From CAMFTQ01 sp051881615 (GTDB lineage: Bacteria > Bacillota > Clostridia > Oscillospirales > Acutalibacteraceae): 54,302 nucleotides of DNA. Under the pieces are notes generated by a model. It did no database searches. It saw only the letters and a list, made by a program, of their open reading frames with translations, and was not told where the DNA came from. The first letter of the stretch is position 1, and every line of letters starts with the position of its first letter. Shown here piece by piece: positions 16,529 through 22,580 of this stretch. The translations under genes were made by a program, and so were the position numbers. Location of the stretch: positions 1 through 54,302 of the forward strand of contig JBJEQF010000015.1 in the NCBI GenBank assembly GCA_051881615.1, written 5' to 3'.

Positions 16529-18441
16529 TGGCTGAAATAATCAAAGAAATAACAGTTGATGTGGCTAAAAAGAACCTGTTTCAGGCTATTGTGGCTAAGC
16601 AGTATGATGATAATTCTCGTTTTCTTAAGGTTACTCTTCAAAATGAGGGCGAAAAAATCACCGTAGAAAATACCTCTACTGTAACTATTAACGCTGAAAG
16701 AGCAGACCAGACATCGAAATCGTTTTTCGGCACCGTTTATTCGGACGGCACAGTTAAGGTACCGTTAGCCAACTGGATGCTTGAGCTTGACGATGTTGTG
16801 CGTTGTGACATTACCGTTATAGACAGCTCGTCAAGAAAGCTCACGTCAACGTCATTTTCTATTGATGTCGAAGCGGCGGCGAATCCGTCAGGCGGTATAT
16901 CAGAGGACGAGGGCAACGATATTTTAATCAAGCTCATTGAAGCAAAAAATGCCTGTGATGAAGCCACCAAAAAAGCACTCGAAGCAACACAGTTAAAGGA
17001 CGGTTCTGTAACTACAGACAAAATAGACGACAGAGCAGTAACATCAAATAAAATCGGCTTATATCAAGTCAAAGGCGGTAACAATGGCAACATAGCGCAA
17101 AACACAATCAACAACTATAACTTAATGGAAGGCGCAGTACAGGAAGAAAACATTGACGATGAAGCTGTGAGTACAGCAAAACTCGCCAACGGCTCAGTAA
17201 CAGCAGAAAAGCTGTCGGCAGATGTCAAAGACAAGATAGACAGTGACAATGCAGTCAATTTAGGCGAAGTTAATGCTTTGTCAACGCTTAACAGCTGTAC
17301 CGACACGCAAAAGACATATTTCTTCAAGGTCGGTAATTCGCTTCAGGGCGAGTTTGAGTATATGACAAATAATGCGTTTGGTATTTTAAACTGCTATAAA
17401 ACATCAGAAAATAAATATATGCAGACAGTCAAAATCATCGGCAATGCGGAGTTTACATATAAACGCACATATGACAGCGAGCAGGGCAGTTGGTCTGAAT
17501 TTACATACGTAGGTGACGGCGGTTACTATGAGCTTGACAGCAAGATAGATACGTTAGACAGATTTTTTACAGCCGACATATCACAGCTTAAATCCGATGT
17601 TCTCGACAACGCAGAGGCGATAACGCAGAACACGGCAGATATCGAAGAGTTAAAAGCTATGGGTCTACCGTCTGTTAATCTGAGTATCCCCGACTTTGCA
17701 TCGACAATACCTGATTTTGCCTTTTGTGCAAATTTAAACCTTGTAACCGTCACAATACCGAGTAGTGTTAAAACTATCGGAATTTGTGCATTTTACAAAT
17801 GTCGAAACCTTGATACGGTAAACATAAACAAAGGCGCTACAAGTATTAAGCAGGGTGCGTTTTCGAATTGCACAAACCTTTCAAACATTACAATCCCTGA
17901 CAGTGTTACAGCACTTGAGCAGGCTGCATTTTCTGACTGCACAAGTCTTACAAGTGTGACAATCCCCGACAGCGTTACAAGTGTAGGATTTTCGGTTTTT
18001 GAACGCTGCCAAAAACTTACAAATGTAACAATAGGCAATAAACTTACAGTCATTGGCCTTGGTATGTTTAGAGGCTGCACAAGCCTTGCAAGTGTAACAA
18101 TTCCCGACAGTGTTACAAGCATTGGCGGTTCGGCTTTTGGTGGCTGCACAAGACTTACAGATGTTACAATCCCAAATAGCATAACAGCCATTGCAAGCGA
18201 CGCTTTTGGTGGTTGCTCAAACCTTACAAACGTAACCCTCGGAGACGGCTTCAACGCAAACGGCTTAAATTTATCCGCAAGCACAAAATATACAGCCGAC
18301 ACGATAGTATCTTGGCTCAACGCCCTTGCCGACCGCACAGAGCAGGAGCAGTACACATTAACAATCGGCGCAACAAACAAAGCAAAGCTGACAGATGAAC
18401 AGCTTGCAATCGCAACAAACAAAAACTGGAATATAGCTTAA
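16528..18441 (+). CDS. BppU-like baseplate protein with BspA-type leucine-rich repeats (probable receptor-binding protein)
   Basis: A 637-aa tail protein. The N-terminal 120 residues (EIIKEITVDVAKKNLFQAIVA, FLKVTLQNEGEKITVENTSTV, SFSIDVEAA) resemble the BppU/BppL upper baseplate attachment domain. A middle section has repeated DGSVTTDKIDDRAVTSNKI elements like phage fibre shafts, then a coil. Residues 380-570 are about seven BspA-type repeats (for example FRGCTSLASVTIPDSVTSIG). The C-terminus is SASTKYTADTIVSWLNALADR, the usual cap of BspA repeat proteins. BspA repeats bind host surfaces in other proteins, so this end is the probable receptor-binding head, by inference. Confidence 0.8.
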   Translation: MAEIIKEITVDVAKKNLFQAIVAKQYDDNSRFLKVTLQNEGEKITVENTSTVTINAERADQTSKSFFGTVYSDGTVKVPLANWMLELDDVVRCDITVIDSSSRKLTSTSFSIDVEAAANPSGGISEDEGNDILIKLIEAKNACDEATKKALEATQLKDGSVTTDKIDDRAVTSNKIGLYQVKGGNNGNIAQNTINNYNLMEGAVQEENIDDEAVSTAKLANGSVTAEKLSADVKDKIDSDNAVNLGEVNALSTLNSCTDTQKTYFFKVGNSLQGEFEYMTNNAFGILNCYKTSENKYMQTVKIIGNAEFTYKRTYDSEQGSWSEFTYVGDGGYYELDSKIDTLDRFFTADISQLKSDVLDNAEAITQNTADIEELKAMGLPSVNLSIPDFASTIPDFAFCANLNLVTVTIPSSVKTIGICAFYKCRNLDTVNINKGATSIKQGAFSNCTNLSNITIPDSVTALEQAAFSDCTSLTSVTIPDSVTSVGFSVFERCQKLTNVTIGNKLTVIGLGMFRGCTSLASVTIPDSVTSIGGSAFGGCTRLTDVTIPNSITAIASDAFGGCSNLTNVTLGDGFNANGLNLSASTKYTADTIVSWLNALADRTEQEQYTLTIGATNKAKLTDEQLAIATNKNWNIA

Positions 18442-18459
18442 AGGAAAGGAAGTAATATT

Positions 18460-18633
18460 ATGACTTACAATTTATGCAAAAGACTTATCGAAGCAGGTAG
18501 AACAGACAATATGCTTAACAAGCTCGACGTATTTTTCGCAGTAGGCAGAATTACCGATGACCAGTACATAGAGCTGACAGGTATGTTAATACCTGCCGAT
18601 GAGCAGACAGAAAACACAGAAACAGCAGAGTAA
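18460..18633 (+). CDS. XkdX-like small phage protein (57 aa)
   Basis: ATG 18460 follows AAAGGAAAGGAAG. The product begins MTYNLCKRLIEAGRTDNML and contains FAVGRITDDQYIELTGML, which matches the short XkdX-type proteins (…GxITxEQYxEITG…) encoded after tail fibre genes in Bacillus PBSX and many Firmicutes phages. The end is acidic and disordered. Function in the family is not known. Confidence 0.65.
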   Translation: MTYNLCKRLIEAGRTDNMLNKLDVFFAVGRITDDQYIELTGMLIPADEQTENTETAE

Positions 18634-18654
18634 TTATTAAAGTGAGGTTTGATT

Positions 18655-18813
18655 ATGATTACAATAAACACTAAAGATGGCAACACGGCAGAATGGAAAG
18701 ATGGCGAGTACACCGATTATTGTTATGACGGTAAGTGCTTTATTGTCATAAAAAACTACAAACAAGTCGCATTTTACAATGTTGACTGTATGAGAAGTAT
18801 AGTAGTTATTTAA
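18655..18813 (+). CDS. Small phage protein, unknown function (52 aa)
   Basis: ATG 18655 follows GTGAGG. The product MITINTKDGNTAEWKDGEYTD... is short, beta-rich and has three Cys and several aromatic residues (YCYDGKCFIVIKNYKQVAFYNVDCM). It resembles small beta-strand proteins seen beside endolysin genes but I cannot name a family. It lies 20 bp before the endolysin gene. Confidence 0.55.
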   Translation: MITINTKDGNTAEWKDGEYTDYCYDGKCFIVIKNYKQVAFYNVDCMRSIVVI

Positions 18814-18833
18814 TAAAAATTGGAGGTTTTATT

Positions 18834-19520
18834 ATGGCTAAGAAAATTTATTTATCACCGTCAAATCAGAACGCAAACGCATACGCAACAGGGGGTACTA
18901 ACGAAGCCGACCAGTGCAACAAAATCGCAAAGGCGGCTGAAGCAGCCTTAAAGCGTTGCGGCTTTGAGGTAAAACGTGCGCCACAGGGACAGGAAATGTC
19001 AACGTCAATCAGGCAGTCAAACGAATGGAAAGCGGATTTACATATCCCAATCCACACAAACGCATATAACGGCAAGGTAACAGGCGGCACACTTATTATG
19101 GTTTACTCAAACACAGGCGAAAACGCAAAGGCGGCTAAGGCTATTAAGGCAGTGCTTGACCCACTCTCACCGGGCAAGGACTACGAAATACAGACACGCA
19201 CAGACCTTTCAGAGCTTAGCAACACAACGGCTATAGCAGTCTACATCGAGTGTGAGTTCCACGACACAAAGACAGGCTCTGACTTTATCATCAGTCATAC
19301 CACCCAGCTCGGCGAGGCAATCGCCAAGGGCATCTGCAATTATTACGGTGTAACATACAAAGCACCGACAGCACAGGCTGATAAGCCGACAGGCACAGCA
19401 AAAAAGACAGTCTACAGAGTACAGGTAGGCTCATACTCAGTCAAAGCAAACGCAGACGCTCTTGCAGACAAGCTTAAAAAGCAGGGTTATCAGCCCATTG
19501 TGCTTAAAGCAGAAATTTAA
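18834..19520 (+). CDS. Endolysin: N-acetylmuramoyl-L-alanine amidase (Amidase_3) with SPOR domain
   Basis: A 228-aa cell-wall hydrolase that cuts the bond between muramic acid and L-alanine to release phage. The N-terminal 165 residues are an Amidase_3 domain with NEADQ (zinc-binding Glu), HIPIHTN (zinc-binding His) and VYIECEFHD (catalytic Glu). The usual first histidine, in a GHGG motif, is replaced by LSPSNQ, as in some phage amidases I recall. After a Thr/Pro-rich linker the C-terminal 40 residues (YRVQVGSYSVKANADALADKLKK) form a SPOR domain, which binds denuded peptidoglycan. AGGTTT precedes the ATG. The holin genes follow. Confidence 0.9.
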   Translation: MAKKIYLSPSNQNANAYATGGTNEADQCNKIAKAAEAALKRCGFEVKRAPQGQEMSTSIRQSNEWKADLHIPIHTNAYNGKVTGGTLIMVYSNTGENAKAAKAIKAVLDPLSPGKDYEIQTRTDLSELSNTTAIAVYIECEFHDTKTGSDFIISHTTQLGEAIAKGICNYYGVTYKAPTAQADKPTGTAKKTVYRVQVGSYSVKANADALADKLKKQGYQPIVLKAEI

Positions 19521-19533
19521 AAGGTGGTGTGTA

Positions 19534-19779
19534 ATGGAAACAATCATATCAAGTGTTATCACTGCGGCAGTCGCAATAATTGTCTGCCTTATTAACAACT
19601 CATACCAAAACAAGTCAACACGCACGTTGCTCGAATACAAGCTCTCTGAGCTAACAAAACGTGTTGACAAGCACAACTCTGTGATTGAGCGTACATATAA
19701 TTTAGAGCAACAGCAATCGTTGCACAGCGAAAAAATAAAGGTTATCAATCACAGGATTGACGAACTTTTAAACAAGTGA
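19534..19779 (+). CDS. Membrane-anchored coiled-coil protein in lysis cassette (81 aa)
   Basis: Starts at ATG 19534 with AAGGTGGTG upstream. The N-terminus METIISSVITAAVAIIVCLI is one membrane segment; the remainder (LEYKLSELTKRVDKHN and NLEQQQSLHSEKIKVINHRIDELL) is a coiled coil facing one side of the membrane. This layout, like XhlA and related lysis proteins, and its place between endolysin and holin suggest a lysis accessory role. Confidence 0.68.
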   Translation: METIISSVITAAVAIIVCLINNSYQNKSTRTLLEYKLSELTKRVDKHNSVIERTYNLEQQQSLHSEKIKVINHRIDELLNK

Positions 19780-19788
19780 GGTGAGATT

Positions 19789-19989
19789 ATGAAAAACTTT
19801 AAAGAATGGGCAAAAGCCGCAGGAATCAGAGCCGTAAAGACTATGGCACAGACAGCGGTTGCAACTATCGGCGTGTCAGCGGTAATGGCTGATGTCAACT
19901 GGCTCGCCGTAGGCAGTGCAAGTCTGCTCGCAGGTGTTCTGTCGGTGCTGACAAGCGTTGCAGGCTTGCCTGAGGTTAAAGGAAAGTGA
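19789..19989 (+). CDS. Holin, r1t-like
   Basis: A 66-aa membrane protein that would form lesions letting the endolysin reach the wall. The sequence KAAGIRAVKTMAQTAVATIG, then VNWLAVGSASLLAGVLSVLTS and GLPEVKGK, fits the r1t-type phage holin family closely, with two hydrophobic segments and a basic end. GTGAGGTGAG precedes the ATG. It is the last plus-strand phage gene; a strong terminator follows. Confidence 0.87.
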   Translation: MKNFKEWAKAAGIRAVKTMAQTAVATIGVSAVMADVNWLAVGSASLLAGVLSVLTSVAGLPEVKGK

Positions 19990-20021
19990 AATAATTTCAC
20001 AAACAAGAACATAAAAAGATA

Positions 20022-20063
20022 CTCCCCTTGCTTACTCAAACAGTAGGCAGGGGGAATTTTTTT
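20022..20063 (+). terminator. Strong intrinsic terminator at end of phage lysis cassette
   Basis: TCCCCTTGCTTACT (20023-20036) pairs with AGTAGGCAGGGGGA (20042-20055), a 14-bp stem with loop CAAAC, followed by ATTTTTTTATTTTT. It ends the late phage transcript just before the convergent gene at 20062, whose stop overlaps the T-run. Confidence 0.9.
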
Positions 20064-20700
20064 ATTTTTCGTTTTTATCAGTGCCTTTTAAGTAGCCGTC
20101 TATCCACACGACTTTGCCTGTATTTTTATAGTGTCTGAAATGTCCTCTGACTTCAAACACGCCCTCGGGCGAGCGGTGATGCCCGACCGGCACAGCGTAC
20201 AGCTTGTCTTTATATTTCCGAAAAACAATAATCTTGTCGTTTCCTGCATTTTTGCCTGTTGCTATAATGTTCTTTTCGTCAATTACATTTCCGTACATCA
20301 AAAAAGCATTAGCCATCAGAAATGCGTTTGAGTACATTTCTATAAAAAACTCTATTTCGGTTTTAACACTATGCTCTTGTTGCTTTTTCTTGCTTTCTAA
20401 AGCACATTCTCGCTCAACTGTTTCTGACATCCTGTAAGAAACCTGAAAATCATTTTCTCCGTCTGGTGTTCTTATAATTTTTCCTTTAGCTACAAGTGTT
20501 TTGTCTAAATTCAAGTTAAACTTATAGCCATATTGGGTTTTAGTCACATACAAAAACATTCTATCGCCTAAGTTTTCGACTTTGCAAATAATCATAAACT
20601 TAGGAGCGACAGCAGGACAGTCACGCACATATTTGCGGTAGTCCTCAGACCATTCTCTGAGATAATTATAACTATCCTCATCCATATATATTTTATACAT
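20062..20700 (-). CDS. Phage protein of unknown function (212 aa)
   Basis: The last gene of a four-gene minus-strand cluster. It begins MYKIYMDEDSYNYLREWSEDYR, has a central segment FIEMYSNAFLMANAFLMYGNV, and ends VPVGHHRSPEGVFEVRGHFRHYKNTGKVVWIDGYLKG. That last phrase (PEGVFEVRGH...) recurs in phage and mobile-element proteins I have seen, but without known function. It overlaps the start of the HTH gene's 3' end by 8 nt, so the two are cotranslated. Proposing that it interferes with host defence would be speculation. Confidence 0.68.
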   Translation of the reverse strand: MYKIYMDEDSYNYLREWSEDYRKYVRDCPAVAPKFMIICKVENLGDRMFLYVTKTQYGYKFNLNLDKTLVAKGKIIRTPDGENDFQVSYRMSETVERECALESKKKQQEHSVKTEIEFFIEMYSNAFLMANAFLMYGNVIDEKNIIATGKNAGNDKIIVFRKYKDKLYAVPVGHHRSPEGVFEVRGHFRHYKNTGKVVWIDGYLKGTDKNEK

Positions 20701-20884
20701 TTAAGTCACCTTGCACTGTTTTGTTATCCTTTTTTCTGTTATCAACATTCGGCTGATCTTCATCAATCAGCCAATTCCTGCCGATTTTAACGGCAGGAAG
20801 ATAACCTCTTAACACTTTTTGTCTGGCAGACGCAGGTGCTATTCCGTTTTTTTTCGCCCATTCGGGCAAAGAAATTAAAGCCAT
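20693..20884 (-). CDS. Small helix-turn-helix DNA-binding protein (63 aa)
   Basis: The sequence LPEWAKKNGIAPASARQKVLRGYLPAVKIGRNWLIDEDQP is a winged helix-turn-helix of the excisionase/AlpA type: helix, turn, recognition helix (ASARQKVLRG), then a wing (AVKIGRNWLI). The C-terminus is short and polar. AAGGTGAT precedes the ATG. It could autoregulate the cluster through the 20-bp palindrome in the promoter at 21782-21810, or act in excision; neither is shown. Confidence 0.75.
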   Translation of the reverse strand: MALISLPEWAKKNGIAPASARQKVLRGYLPAVKIGRNWLIDEDQPNVDNRKKDNKTVQGDLNV

Positions 20885-20895
20885 AGGATCACCTT

Positions 20896-21207
20896 TTAAT
20901 TCGAATAATGTGTATCTGTTTCGATTTTAGTTATTAGCGGAATGGTATCCGATTTGTCGGGTATTTCCCAAACGTTGTTTAAATAAATCTTTTTGCTGTT
21001 GTCGCTATAAAAGATAACATCGTCAATCGGATAGAAACTATCATTATATCCGATAACAATTAGATCACTATAGTTCTTAGCGATTTCAAGGTACTCGGGT
21101 ATCTCAATTTCTGCATTTGAGTAGCAAGTACCGCAAACACAGTTGTTGACTACTACCATCGGATTTTTAATACTACCGTAACAAATTTTAACTTTTACTG
21201 TTGACAT
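20896..21207 (-). CDS. Uncharacterised phage protein (103 aa)
   Basis: A small, beta-rich protein beginning MSTVKVKICYGSIKNPMVVVNNC. It has two Cys close together (NNCVCGTCYSNAEIEIPEY, three Cys in all there) and an acidic C-terminal half. AAAAGGAG precedes the ATG. It sits between a zinc-ribbon-like gene and the HTH gene in the same operon. No family recognised. Confidence 0.62.
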   Translation of the reverse strand: MSTVKVKICYGSIKNPMVVVNNCVCGTCYSNAEIEIPEYLEIAKNYSDLIVIGYNDSFYPIDDVIFYSDNSKKIYLNNVWEIPDKSDTIPLITKIETDTHYSN

Positions 21208-21241
21208 ATAAACATCTCCTTTTTATATTTCAATCGGGTAC

Positions 21242-21733
21242 TTAAATTTCCCCGATTTCCTTCTTATAATTTTTAATTACTTCAAAAATTTTAATGCACT
21301 TAATTTTATAATACTCATCAGATATAGTTTCTATTTTTGCATTAAACTCTTTTTCTATTTCTGCAAAAGGTGTGTTTAAGTAACCTTTTGTGTTATCAGA
21401 AAAACGCTCTGTAATTTCTTTTCCTGCAATTTCAGCTATTTTTTTAATAGCTTCTTTTTCAGCGTCTTTGTTTTTAGGTACATAAACGACTATTGTTTTA
21501 GTCTTTGCGTTATAGCTGCCTGACTTAGTTTTGCAGTCGCTGTAGTCTTTTTTATAAATGCTGTAGTGCATCTCAACCTCTTCGCAATCAACAGCGTTTT
21601 CGCTTTCTCTGCACTCAGGGCAGGTGCCGTGTTCTTCGAGGTACTTAATTTTGAGTTCCCTCTCTGACATCTTGCCGAACAGCTCTACGGTGTGTGTGTG
21701 ACCGCAAGAAAATTTAACTTCGTATTTTGCCAT
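21242..21733 (-). CDS. Uncharacterised phage protein with N-terminal Cys/His cluster (163 aa)
   Basis: First gene of the minus-strand cluster. The N-terminus MAKYEVKFSCGHTHTVELFGK followed by EHGTCPECRESE gives a CxH...CxxC pattern, probably a zinc ribbon. The rest is Lys/Glu-rich with two helices (KDAEKEAIKKIAEIAGKEITERF and FAEIEKEFNAKIETISDEYY). Similar N-termini (FxCGHTHTVELFGK) occur in small proteins of gut Firmicutes mobile elements. It is expressed from the strong promoter 50 bp upstream, with AGAGAGGTAA as ribosome site. Function unknown. Confidence 0.68.
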   Translation of the reverse strand: MAKYEVKFSCGHTHTVELFGKMSERELKIKYLEEHGTCPECRESENAVDCEEVEMHYSIYKKDYSDCKTKSGSYNAKTKTIVVYVPKNKDAEKEAIKKIAEIAGKEITERFSDNTKGYLNTPFAEIEKEFNAKIETISDEYYKIKCIKIFEVIKNYKKEIGEI

Positions 21734-21781
21734 AATCGTTACCTCTCTTTGTTTTAGTTGTTATCTCTTTATCTTGTCTAT

Positions 21782-21810
21782 ATTATACTACTATATAGTA
21801 GTATTGTCAA
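21782..21810 (-). promoter_or_regulatory. Strong promoter with embedded 20-bp palindromic operator
   Basis: Read on the minus strand: TTGACA (21810-21805), a 17-nt spacer and TATAAT (21787-21782), both hexamers perfect. The spacer and the first part of the -10 form ATACTACTATATAGTAGTAT (21785-21804), a perfect palindrome. A protein bound there would block RNA polymerase. The start codon of the first gene is 49 nt downstream of the -10. Confidence 0.88.
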
Positions 21811-21851
21811 TGCTATTTTGCAAAAAAATTAAAAAAATTTTAGAAATTTAT

Positions 21852-21873
21852 CGTTGCATTACCGTTGCATTAC
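21852..21873 (+). repeat. Two abutting 11-bp direct repeats next to the putative att site
   Basis: CGTTGCATTAC occurs twice without a gap (21852-21862 and 21863-21873), 51 bp left of the tRNA-like repeat. Short direct repeats beside an attachment core are typical arm sites for tyrosine integrases; the role here is inferred from position. Confidence 0.45.
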
Positions 21874-21923
21874 TTATGCTTAAAAAATGCGATAACAATG
21901 CGGTTTTTGAGGGTTTATTACCC

Positions 21924-21976
21924 TGTCATCTCGACCATAAAAAATAAGGTACGCTTTTGCGTACCTTATTTTTTAT
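21924..21976 (+). repeat. Putative prophage attachment repeat, copy 1 (tRNA-Pro 3' end plus terminator)
   Basis: Begins TGTCATCTCGACCA, which matches the acceptor 3' strand, discriminator base and CCA of a tRNA-Pro-like gene; the rest of a tRNA is absent. It continues with GGTACGC-TTTT-GCGTACC, a 7-bp terminator hairpin, and TTATTTTTT. The 53-nt unit recurs at 22119-22171 with three mismatches. This is what is left when a phage integrates at the 3' end of a tRNA gene. Confidence 0.65.
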
Positions 21977-22014
21977 CATCAGATAAAATGACAGGATTTG
22001 AAGCGACCGTTAAG

Positions 22015-22037
22015 AAAACAGTCCGGTGGACTGTTTT
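22015..22037. repeat. Perfect 10-bp inverted repeat between the att-like copies
   Basis: AAAACAGTCC and GGACTGTTTT flank GGT. It lies in the 142-nt segment between the two 53-nt repeats. The segment reads in one frame as MTGFEATVKKTVRWTVFREP; I recall similar strings being predicted in many gut Firmicutes genomes, which suggests a dispersed non-coding repeat and not a gene. Confidence 0.5.
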
Positions 22038-22118
22038 TAGGGAGCCGCGTTGATGAAATTATGACGGTGAACAAGCCACAACAAGCGTGGTAGTAGTTTT
22101 CCGAAATATAAAATAGTA

Positions 22119-22171
22119 TGTCATCTCGACCATAAAAATTAAGGTACGCTTTTGCGTGCCTTGTTTTTTAT
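22119..22171 (+). repeat. Putative attachment repeat, copy 2
   Basis: Identical to copy 1 at 50 of 53 positions, including GTCATCTCGACCA and the terminator hairpin GGTACGC-TTTT-GCGTGCC. Spacing from copy 1 is 195 nt. It may mark the chromosomal side of the junction or an earlier integration that was lost. Confidence 0.55.
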
Positions 22172-22580
22172 ACGTGTATAATAAGGACGTTTCAAATTTT
22201 ATTGTGGAGCGTCCTTGTTTGCTTTTTATTAGCTATTAGTATAAATAATAAAAATAAAACAGTTGCAAAACACAACAAAATTCTCCATAATTTGCAATAA
22301 ACTATTGCAAATTATTCACAAATACGTTAATATAAATATAAATTAGTTAAAAAATTCAAATAAATTGTTCAAAATCATATTATATGCGAGTAAGTAGGAT
22401 TAAGTCATAATCTTCTTGATTAAGATAAATCAGCGCTTTGGATTTTCAAGGGTGAAAAAAGCACACGCAAACCCCGGCTTTTTCAGCTTAGCCGTATATA
22501 AATCTCAACGCTTTACTGATTTTGATATATTTCCTTTGTAACTCAAATATAAAAATAAAATAAGAAAGCAGGGTGTAAAA
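22172..22580. other. AT-rich intergenic region upstream of the cas operon
   Basis: 409 nt without a credible gene. It is very AT-rich. One possible hairpin (GAAAAAAGC at 22456-22464 with GCTTTTTC at 22487-22494) lies near the middle. The cas promoter is expected here, but I could not find a pair of -35 and -10 boxes with good spacing that I would defend. Confidence 0.5.

Noticed and set aside
17793..18422. 209-aa minus-strand open frame in the leucine-rich repeat region
   Set aside because: It is antisense to regular repeats; codon periodicity and protein features support the plus-strand gene.
21850..21940. Complete tRNA-Pro gene
   Set aside because: Only the last 13-16 nt match; no D arm, anticodon arm or normal T arm is present upstream.
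21865..22053. Open frame MHYLCLKNAITMRFL... across the att-like region
   Set aside because: It covers a tRNA-end repeat, a terminator and a hairpin and has no ribosome site; it is non-coding structure.
22428..22522. Long imperfect inverted repeat (AATCAG...CTGATT) before cas3
   Set aside because: Only six bases pair at the ends, with a large unpaired centre; not convincing as a structured RNA.
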